Shown here piece by piece: positions 36,892 to 44,111 of a stretch of DNA of 64,000 nt; the stretch's first letter is position 1; every line of letters begins with the position of its first letter. A model generated the notes under the pieces. It was given only the letters and a program-made list of their open reading frames with translations, was not told the origin of the DNA and searched no databases. The stretch is from Robertmurraya dakarensis (GTDB lineage: Bacteria > Bacillota > Bacilli > Bacillales > Cytobacillaceae): contig NZ_LT707408.1 in NCBI RefSeq assembly GCF_900156875.1, positions 195,958-259,957 of the forward strand. The letters are read 5' to 3'. The position numbers and the translations under genes are program-made.

Positions 36892-38487
36892 GTGGTAAGA
36901 AAAAATAGAGTGATAGTTGTACTTTTTCTATTAATTTGCTCTGCCTTTATTGCAGCTGGATGTACGAACGAAGAGTCAGCAACAGAAACAGAAACTGACA
37001 CAAAAGCAACGGCAGGGGGAGATGGAGAAAAGGTTTTAAAAGTAGGATTGCCATCTTCACCTGGAAATATTGATCCTCATTTTGCTACTACACATGTTGA
37101 ATATGAGGTCGTTCAACCTATATTTAATGGGCTAATGCGTTTTCAACCAGGGACAGCTTCCTTTGAGACGATAGAGGGCGATTTAGCGGAAAGCTGGGAA
37201 GTAAGTGATGATGGGTTAGCTTGGACCTTTAAATTAAGAAAAGGTGTACAGTGGCAAAAAGGCTACGGTGAGTTTACTTCAGCGGATGTTAAATATTCAT
37301 TTGAACGAATTATGGATCCTAAAGTAGGGAGTAGTCAACGGACATTATTTAAATATGTTAAAGAAATAGAAACACCAGATGACTACACCGTTATTCTTCA
37401 TCTGACCCAGCCATACCCAAGCTTACCTGTGAGTTTGGTGGTAGATGGATTGGCGGCGGGGGCCATTGTTAAAAAAGAGGCTATCGAGTCTGAAGGAGAT
37501 GCTGTAGATAAGCTTGTCGGTACAGGACCTTTTGCATTAGAATCCTATTCCCCTGGGGAGAAAGCTGTATTAACGAAACATGAAGATTATTTCAGGGGTG
37601 AACCTAAGCTAGACAAAATTGAAATGACGGTTATGCGTGACCTGACAGCACGTGAAGTGGCGTTAGTTAACGGTGATATTCACATGACAATAGGAGACGC
37701 TGATAAGCTATGGCTTGAACGAATGAGTAAGGAAGAAGATCTTATTATTGAAGCAACTGGGTCATACAATGTGTCTTATTTCCATATGAACGTTAATATT
37801 CCTCCGTTGGATGATATACGCGTAAGGAAAGCAATTGCCCATGCCATTGATTTTGAGAGTTATCGAAAATCTATGTACGATGAAGATATTGCGGTACCTT
37901 TAACCTCTGTCCTTAGTGATGATGCATACGGACATGCCGACATTGGAAAAGTGGAATACAATCCAGAATTATCAAAGAAGCTTTTGGCAGAGGCTGGTTA
38001 TCCAGATGGCATTAAAATTCCAAAAACATTAACACCAAATGTTGATGCTTATATTAGAGCCAATAGCTTTATTCAGGAGCAATTAAGACAGGTGGGAATT
38101 GAAGTCCCAATGGAACAAGTCGATTTACCAACGTGGATACCTGCGATTTATGGACAGAAAAACTCTGTTAATTTCCAAACAGGTGTTACAAGAGTACATG
38201 GAATTGTTCATTTACATCGCGTTTGGCATTCAGAAGGAAACGCTAATTTTACTGGATATAGCGGATCAGATGAATTATTGGAACGTGCAGAGGCAGAGAT
38301 GGAAGAAGAGAAAGCGCTTGAATTATATAAGCAGGCGCAGCAAGAGATTTTCGATGCGTATGTGTCCATACCTATTTTAGCGGGTAAGCAAATTAATGTG
38401 CGTAGAAAAGAAGTTGATTTAGGCTATGAATTAAAGGCAACTGGAATTTATATGGCTCCAAAATATGAAACAACGGATCTAAAATAG
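36892..38487 (+). CDS. Family 5 substrate-binding lipoprotein, copy 1
   Basis: A 531-residue SBP_bac_5 lipoprotein; the signal ends ICSAFIAAGC with the lipid Cys at about residue 24. Family landmarks are GNIDPHFATTHVEYEVVQP, LAESWEVSDDGLAWTFKLRK, VGTGPFALESY and the RKAIAHAIDF helix. GTG 36892 follows GGAGGGG by 6 nt; earlier in-frame GTGs lie within the ribosome binding site. It is the first of three tandem paralogues and supplies the binding protein for the upstream importer. Confidence 0.9.
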   Translation: MVRKNRVIVVLFLLICSAFIAAGCTNEESATETETDTKATAGGDGEKVLKVGLPSSPGNIDPHFATTHVEYEVVQPIFNGLMRFQPGTASFETIEGDLAESWEVSDDGLAWTFKLRKGVQWQKGYGEFTSADVKYSFERIMDPKVGSSQRTLFKYVKEIETPDDYTVILHLTQPYPSLPVSLVVDGLAAGAIVKKEAIESEGDAVDKLVGTGPFALESYSPGEKAVLTKHEDYFRGEPKLDKIEMTVMRDLTAREVALVNGDIHMTIGDADKLWLERMSKEEDLIIEATGSYNVSYFHMNVNIPPLDDIRVRKAIAHAIDFESYRKSMYDEDIAVPLTSVLSDDAYGHADIGKVEYNPELSKKLLAEAGYPDGIKIPKTLTPNVDAYIRANSFIQEQLRQVGIEVPMEQVDLPTWIPAIYGQKNSVNFQTGVTRVHGIVHLHRVWHSEGNANFTGYSGSDELLERAEAEMEEEKALELYKQAQQEIFDAYVSIPILAGKQINVRRKEVDLGYELKATGIYMAPKYETTDLK

Positions 38488-38517
38488 TAAAGTATTTTTC
38501 TTTTCACATTGTTTTAT

Positions 38518-38563
38518 AAGAGTTTTTCAATAAGTTAATTACATCTTATTGGAAACTCTTTAT
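38518..38563 (+). terminator. Hairpin after binding-protein copy 1
   Basis: AGAGTTTTTCAATAAG pairs with CTTATTGGAAACTCT, followed by TTTATCT. Similar hairpins follow copies 2 and 3. It may partly terminate or protect the mRNA 3' end. Confidence 0.65.
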
Positions 38564-38621
38564 CTATTTATTAAATATTGTTTTAAGCTTCGTGCTTAAA
38601 CGATAGTGGGGGAGTCATAAG

Positions 38622-40208
38622 GTGAAAAAGAATAGAGTAAAACTTTTGCTTTTTCTATTGCTTTGCTGTGCCTTTGTTGCAGCTGGATGTACAAATGAAG
38701 AGTCAGGAACAGAAACTGCTGCAAATGATGATAGTACGACTGGTGGAGAGAAGGTCTTAAGAGTGGGTCTAGCGTCTTCACCAGGCAATATTGATCCTCA
38801 TTTTGCTACTACACATGTTGAACTAGAAGCTACTCAACCTATATTTAATGGACTATTGCGGTTTCAACCCGGGACAGCTTCTTTCGAGACGATAGAAGGT
38901 GACTTAGCCGAAAGCTGGGAAGTAAGTGAAGATGGATTAGCTTGGACCTTTAAATTAAGAAAAGGTGTACAGTGGCATAAAGGATATGGTGAATTCACCT
39001 CTGCGGATGTTAAATATTCATTTGAACGAATTATGGATCCGGAAGTAGGAAGTATTCAACGGTCATTATTTAAATATGTTAAAGAAATAGAAACTCCAGA
39101 TGACTATACCGTTGTTCTCCATCTAACCCAGCCATACCCAAGCTTACCCGTGAGTTTGGTTATTGATGGAATGGGTGCGGGTGCTATTGTAAAAAAAGAA
39201 GCGATTGAGTCTGAAGGAGATGCTGAAGATAAGTTTGTCGGTACTGGACCTTTTGCTTTAGAAACCTATACACCAGGGGAAAAAGTCATTTTAACTAAAC
39301 ATGAAGCGTATTTTAGGGGAGAACCAAAGCTGGACAAAATTGAAATGACGGTTATGCGTGACTTAACAGCACGTGAAGTGGCGTTAGTTAACGGTGATAT
39401 TCATATGACAATAGGGGACGGTGATAAGCTTTGGATTGAAAGAATGAGTAAGGAAAAAGATCTTATTATTGAAAAAACTGGCTCTTACCTTGTATCTTAT
39501 TTCCATATGAATGTTGAGTTTCCTCCATTGGATGATATACGTGTGAGAAAAGCGATCGCACATGCCATTGATTTTGATAGTTTTCGATTATCATTATACG
39601 ATGAAGATATTGCCGTACCTCTAACTTCTGTCCTTGCTGATGATGCATACGGACATGCTGAAATCGGAAGAGTAGAATACAATCCAGAATTATCAAAAAA
39701 GCTTCTGGCGGAGGCTGGTTATCCAAATGGCTTAAAACTTCCAAAAACGGTTACACCAAATGTTGACAGTTATATTAGAGCCAATAGCTTTATTCAGGAG
39801 CAATTAAGACAAGTAGGGATTGAGATCCCAATGGAACAAGTCGATTTGCCAACGTGGATCCCTGCGATTTATGGAGGGAAAAACCCTGTTAATTATCAAT
39901 CCAGTCTTGCAAGAGCACATGGAATTGTCCATTTAAATCGTATTTGGCATTCAGAAGGAAGCGCTAATTTTCCTAGATACGGCGGTTCGGATGAACTATT
40001 AGAACGAGCAGAGGTAGAGATGGATAAAGAGAAAGCGCTTGAATTATATAAGCAGGCACAGCAAGAGATATTCGATGCGTATGTATCCATACCTGTTTTA
40101 GCTAGTAAGCAAATTAATGTCCGTCGAAAAGAAGTTGATTTAGGCTACGATTTAAAGGCAACTTGGAATTATGTGGCTCCAAAATATGAAACAACTGATC
40201 TAAAATAG
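38622..40208 (+). CDS. Family 5 substrate-binding lipoprotein, copy 2
   Basis: A 528-residue paralogue of the preceding gene, nearly alignable end to end without gaps. Lipoprotein signal ends LLLCCAFVAAGC. Differences cluster in places likely to touch ligand, for example RAHGIVHLNRIWHSEG with SANFPRYGGSD where copy 1 has NANFTGYSGSD, and DDIRVRKAIAHAIDFDSFRLSLYD. GTG 38622 is 7 nt after GGGGGAG. The variation suggests a related but distinct ligand. Confidence 0.9.
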   Translation: MKKNRVKLLLFLLLCCAFVAAGCTNEESGTETAANDDSTTGGEKVLRVGLASSPGNIDPHFATTHVELEATQPIFNGLLRFQPGTASFETIEGDLAESWEVSEDGLAWTFKLRKGVQWHKGYGEFTSADVKYSFERIMDPEVGSIQRSLFKYVKEIETPDDYTVVLHLTQPYPSLPVSLVIDGMGAGAIVKKEAIESEGDAEDKFVGTGPFALETYTPGEKVILTKHEAYFRGEPKLDKIEMTVMRDLTAREVALVNGDIHMTIGDGDKLWIERMSKEKDLIIEKTGSYLVSYFHMNVEFPPLDDIRVRKAIAHAIDFDSFRLSLYDEDIAVPLTSVLADDAYGHAEIGRVEYNPELSKKLLAEAGYPNGLKLPKTVTPNVDSYIRANSFIQEQLRQVGIEIPMEQVDLPTWIPAIYGGKNPVNYQSSLARAHGIVHLNRIWHSEGSANFPRYGGSDELLERAEVEMDKEKALELYKQAQQEIFDAYVSIPVLASKQINVRRKEVDLGYDLKATWNYVAPKYETTDLK

Positions 40209-40241
40209 TAAACCATTTTTTTATTACCATTGTTTTATAAT

Positions 40242-40284
40242 AGGTTTCCAATAAGTTATTTCCAATCTTATTGAAACTCTTTAA
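40242..40284 (+). terminator. Hairpin after binding-protein copy 2
   Basis: AGGTTTCCAATAAG pairs with CTTATTGAAACTCT, followed by TTAAC. It is a duplicate of the hairpin after copy 1. Confidence 0.6.
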
Positions 40285-40334
40285 CTGCATTAAATTATTT
40301 GAATTTTCTTACTTCTAATAGAGGAGGGGTAGTA

Positions 40335-41924
40335 ATGATAAAAAAAGGAAAATTTAATTTGTTGTTATTGCTATTTTTTAGCTTTGTCTTTATTGCAGCT
40401 GGATGTACGAATGAGGAGTCTGCTACAGAAACGGACAAAAACGCTGCCGTTGGGACAAATGGAGAGAAGGTTTTAAAAGTAGGTTTAGGAGCCTCACCAG
40501 GGAATATTGATCCCCATTTTGCTACTACACATGCTGAAATGGAAATTATTCAGCCTATCTTTAATGGATTAATGCGGTTCAAACCCGGAACTGCTAGTTT
40601 TGAAACAATAGAAGGCGACTTAGCGGAAAGCTGGGAAATCAGTGAAGATGGATTAGCTTGGACGTTCAAGTTAAGAGAAGGTGTGCAATGGCAGAAAGGA
40701 TACGGTGAGTTCACGTCTGCCGATGTTAAATATTCACTTGAACGCATTATGAATCCGGACGTAGGAAGCAGTCAACGTACATTATTCAAATATGTTAAAG
40801 AAATTGAAACGCCTGATAAATATACCGTTATTATTCATCTAACCCAACCATACCCAAGCTTACCTGTTAGTTTGGTTGTAGATGGAATGATGGCGGGTAC
40901 CATTGTTAAAAAAGAGGCTATAGAGTCTGAAGGAAATCCTGAAGATAAGCTTGTCGGTACAGGACCTTTTCAATTGGAATCCTATACCCCAGGGGAAAAG
41001 GCTGTTCTAACTAAACATGAAGCGTACTTTAGGGGAGAACCTAAGTTAGATAAAATTGAAATGACGGTTATGCGAGACTTGACTGCACGTGAAGTAGCAC
41101 TAGTTAAAGGCGATATTCATATGACTCGCGGAGAAGCTGATAAGCTTTGGATAGAAAGAATGAGCAAGGAGGAAGACATTACGATTGAAGCAACTGGATC
41201 TTACAATGTGTCAACTTTCCATATGACGGTTCATGTCCCTCCATTGGATGATATACGTGTAAGAAAAGCGATTGCACACGCCATTGATTTTGAGAGTTTA
41301 CGCAAATCTTTATACGATGAAGATATTGCGGTTCCATTAACTTCTGTTCTTAGTGAAGATGCCTACGGACATGCTGATATTGGTCAAGTGGAATATAATC
41401 CAGAATTATCGAAGAAGCTTTTAAAAGAGGCCGGATATCCGGATGGTATTAAGATTCCAAAAACGTTAACACCGAATATTGATAGTTATATAACAGCGAA
41501 TAGCTTTATTCAGGAGCAATTAAGACAAGTCGGGATTGAAGTCCCAATGGAACAAGTAGATTTACCGACATGGATACCTGCGATTTATGGACAGGAAAAC
41601 TCAGTTAATTTCCAAGCAGGAATTCAGAGATCGCATGGAATTGTTCAATTACATCGTGTATGGCATTCGGAAGGGAATGCTAATTTTACTGGCTATGGAG
41701 GCTCAGATGATTTATTAGAACAGGCAGAGGCTGAGTTAGATGAAGCGAAAGGGCTTGAATTATATAAGCAAGCACAGCAAGAAATTTTCGATGCATATGT
41801 ATCCATCCCTGTTTTTGCTGTTAAGCAAATAAATGTAATTCGAAAAGAAGTAGATTTAGGTTATGAATTAGAGGGAACCGGGGTTTATGTAGCTCCGAAA
41901 TATGAAACAACTGACTTAAAATAA
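40335..41924 (+). CDS. Family 5 substrate-binding lipoprotein, copy 3
   Basis: A 529-residue third paralogue. Lipoprotein signal ends FSFVFIAAGC. It keeps all family landmarks but changes several otherwise conserved positions: ALVKGDIHMTRGEADKLW and VSTFHMTVHVPPLDD, against ALVNGDIHMTIGDADKLW and VSYFHMNVNIPPLDD in copy 1. ATG 40335 follows GAGGAGGGG. Last gene of the importer locus; the TnpB-like gene begins about 120 bp later. Confidence 0.9.
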   Translation: MIKKGKFNLLLLLFFSFVFIAAGCTNEESATETDKNAAVGTNGEKVLKVGLGASPGNIDPHFATTHAEMEIIQPIFNGLMRFKPGTASFETIEGDLAESWEISEDGLAWTFKLREGVQWQKGYGEFTSADVKYSLERIMNPDVGSSQRTLFKYVKEIETPDKYTVIIHLTQPYPSLPVSLVVDGMMAGTIVKKEAIESEGNPEDKLVGTGPFQLESYTPGEKAVLTKHEAYFRGEPKLDKIEMTVMRDLTAREVALVKGDIHMTRGEADKLWIERMSKEEDITIEATGSYNVSTFHMTVHVPPLDDIRVRKAIAHAIDFESLRKSLYDEDIAVPLTSVLSEDAYGHADIGQVEYNPELSKKLLKEAGYPDGIKIPKTLTPNIDSYITANSFIQEQLRQVGIEVPMEQVDLPTWIPAIYGQENSVNFQAGIQRSHGIVQLHRVWHSEGNANFTGYGGSDDLLEQAEAELDEAKGLELYKQAQQEIFDAYVSIPVFAVKQINVIRKEVDLGYELEGTGVYVAPKYETTDLK

Positions 41925-41941
41925 TATTAATGGTTTAATAT

Positions 41942-41987
41942 GAGGTTTCCAGTAAGTTATTTTGAACTGATTGGAAGCCTTTTTTTA
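41942..41987 (+). terminator. Terminator of the opp-type operon
   Basis: AGGTTTCCAGT pairs with ACTGATTGGAAGCCT, followed by TTTTTTT, the strongest of the three related hairpins. Confidence 0.85.
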
Positions 41988-42017
41988 TTGCGAACATTTG
42001 TTCTATTGTGATAAAAT
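41988..42017 (+). promoter_or_regulatory. Promoter with LexA (SOS) box before the TnpB-like gene
   Basis: CGAACATTTGTTCT (41991-42004) matches the Bacillus LexA consensus CGAACATATGTTCG at 12 of 14 positions and keeps both CGAAC/GTTC half sites. It lies inside a promoter: TTGCGA (41988-41993) as -35 and an extended -10 TGATAAAAT (42009-42017). LexA bound here would block RNA polymerase, so the gene should be induced by DNA damage. Confidence 0.7.
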
Positions 42018-42041
42018 AGGAAATGAAAAGGGGTGAGTATT

Positions 42042-43496
42042 TTGGCTAAATCTACAAATCCAAGTTATGTTTTAACGTTGAGATTAGCAACTGAAATACA
42101 CCAAGAACACAAATTATTTAAAAGGTTTGAACTTGCTAGGAATATCTACAACGCTTGCTTAGGGGAATTGTTAAAAAGGTATTCGACTTTAAAACAATCA
42201 AAACGTTACAAATCTGTTTGTAGGATGGAAAAAGGAAAACAGAGAAACCAAATGTTTTCGGATTTGAACAAGGAATTTGGTTTAGCTGAGTATTCACTTC
42301 ATGAGTTCGTCAAATCTATGCAACATCAGTTCAAACAAAATTTAGACTCATTCACTTGTCAAAAAATTGCCACTAGGGCATTTAAAGCTTTTGAAAAGTT
42401 ACTATATAAACAAGGAAAAAAGGTTAAATTTAAGAAATACGGAGAAATGGGATCTGTCGAAGGGAAAACCAATTCAACTGGGATTCGCTACAAAAATGGT
42501 AATATTGTTTGGAACGCACTTGTTCTTCGAACTATTGTAAAGAAAAAGGATGTATATGCTCATTTGGCATTGAGAGATAGAATTAAATTTGTCAGGATAA
42601 AAAGAGAGTGGTTCAAGGACAAGTATGTGTACTATGCCCAGTTAGTATTGGAAGGTATTCCTCCTAAGAAGTACAATAATGAAGGTGTTAAAGATAACAA
42701 AACTAATGAGAGCAAAGTTGGAGTTGATATAGGGACATCCACCGTTGCAGTTTGTTCTGAAAATGGAGTGTTTTTAACGGAATTAGCACCGAGTGTTGCC
42801 GACTTTGGCAAGAGGATAACAATGATACAAAGGGCTATGGATAGAAGTAAAAGAGCAATGAACCCTTTAAAGTACAACGAGGATGGAACCGTTGATACTA
42901 ATAACAAATCGAAATGGTATTTTTCAAAACGGTATATAGTTAAGAAAAACCAATTGAAAGAACTGCAAAGGTTAAATAAAGTAAAACGGAAGCAGGATCA
43001 CGAAATCCTCTCGAATCGCATCATCTCGCTCGGCACAAATGTTATCGTTGAAACGATGAGTTTTAAGGTACTTCAGAAACGAACGAAAAAAACTACGGTA
43101 AATGAAAGAGGTAAATTCAATTCAAAGAAAAGGTTTGGTAGAACTATAAGTAATCGGGCCCCTGCAATGCTCCTCGCTATTATTGACCGCAAATTAAAGT
43201 ACACTGACAAAAACTTAAAAAAGGTAAACACAATTCTAATAAGAGCTAGTCAATACAATCATATAACTGATACCTATGAAAAGAAAGAACTTCATCAAAG
43301 GTGGAATGACTTTCATTTTTGTAAAATCCAAAGGGATTTATATTCAGCCTTTTTGCTTATGAACTGCAAAGATAATTTGCAAGAAATAGATAGGGAATTA
43401 TGCATACAAAACTTTGAACGATTTAGAGAGAAACATGATTTAGAAATTCAATCATTAAAAGTGAAAGAGAGAACCCCCATTTCAATGGGTGTTTAA
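42042..43496 (+). CDS. TnpB-like RuvC nuclease (IS605 OrfB family) without zinc finger
   Basis: A 484-residue TnpB/OrfB-family protein. The RuvC triad is intact: Asp229 in VGVDIGTSTVAV, Glu337 in VIVETMSF and Asp432 in QRDLYSAFLL. The CxxC...CxxC zinc finger that TnpB normally has between the second and third motifs is absent; that stretch reads RASQYNHITDTYEKKELHQR. The N-terminal OrfB helix-turn-helix region (KRFELARNIYNACLGELLKR) is present. No tnpA is nearby. The TTG start at 42042 follows AAAAGGGGTG; GTG 42033 overlaps this site. TnpB proteins are RNA-guided DNA nucleases using a 3'-encoded omega RNA, and a structured region follows. Function beyond the family is not known. Confidence 0.85.
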   Translation: MAKSTNPSYVLTLRLATEIHQEHKLFKRFELARNIYNACLGELLKRYSTLKQSKRYKSVCRMEKGKQRNQMFSDLNKEFGLAEYSLHEFVKSMQHQFKQNLDSFTCQKIATRAFKAFEKLLYKQGKKVKFKKYGEMGSVEGKTNSTGIRYKNGNIVWNALVLRTIVKKKDVYAHLALRDRIKFVRIKREWFKDKYVYYAQLVLEGIPPKKYNNEGVKDNKTNESKVGVDIGTSTVAVCSENGVFLTELAPSVADFGKRITMIQRAMDRSKRAMNPLKYNEDGTVDTNNKSKWYFSKRYIVKKNQLKELQRLNKVKRKQDHEILSNRIISLGTNVIVETMSFKVLQKRTKKTTVNERGKFNSKKRFGRTISNRAPAMLLAIIDRKLKYTDKNLKKVNTILIRASQYNHITDTYEKKELHQRWNDFHFCKIQRDLYSAFLLMNCKDNLQEIDRELCIQNFERFREKHDLEIQSLKVKERTPISMGV

Positions 43497-43499
43497 TAA

Positions 43500-43717
43500 T
43501 GAATATCGGTTTAGATACGAGCCGAAACAATCGCAAATAGAAACGATGGTTTCTTTGGTTGTAGAAGTCTAATTGAACATATATGAGTTCCTTTATGTTG
43601 TAACTCGAGAAGTTTATAATCTTTCGGGTGAGAGTATTGGAGATGTGTATAAGTAAATTAGAACCCCACTCCTTCAGGTGTGGTAGTATCAGACTTCTAT
43701 AGAATACTGTTATATTC
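43500..43717 (+). ncRNA. Candidate omega RNA (guide RNA) of the TnpB-like protein
   Basis: No protein is encoded, but the region is full of pairing: GAAACGATGGTTTC (43540-43553); GAAC...GTTC near 43575-43590; CCACtCC-TTCA-GGtGTGG (43666-43683), like the right-end hairpin of IS605-type elements; and a long-range 9-bp pair TAGAAGTCT (43562-43570) with AGACTTCTA (43691-43699), like the pseudoknot that closes TnpB guide RNAs. The guide would begin just after this. Limits are estimates. The remaining gap 43718-44111 holds no gene I can support. Confidence 0.55.
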
Positions 43718-44111
43718 CATTAATAGTTTTCATTTAGTAGTTTTATTTGTAAAGTGGAAATGGCTTTCATTTTTTCAAAATGTACGGGTATGGGGAACGC
43801 TGGAAATGCTAGTGAGAGCAAATGTGAAAGCACGAACATTTACTTGAGAATAATTATCTTTGGCTATTAGAAAAGATTTCATTTATTGCAAAACTCCCTA
43901 AATTAGTAAGAGAAACGTCAATGTTTTTAATCTGAATAACACGAGATGATAACAATACTTAGGTAAATTAGATACAGGCAGGTGATGGTACTGCTGGAAA
44001 TTTAGAGTAAAAATCTTACTCAGAATAATAGGAGGTGAATCAATAAATAAAGGGTTTCACGAAAAAATCCATCCTATCAGTAGAAAAATACGAATTAGGA
44101 GAGATGAAATA

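Noticed and set aside
42042-43496. Calling the TnpB-like protein a nuclease-dead TldR repressor
   Set aside because: All three RuvC acidic residues are present, so a dead nuclease cannot be claimed. Only the genomic setting resembles oppF-associated TldRs.
42000-43720. Complete IS200/IS605 element
   Set aside because: No Y1 transposase (tnpA) is encoded, and I could not define a left-end hairpin or clear element borders.
44000-44025. Possible second riboswitch before the acidic protein gene
   Set aside because: A short inverted repeat (GAGTAA/TTACTC) is present, but no known aptamer blocks or terminator can be recognised.
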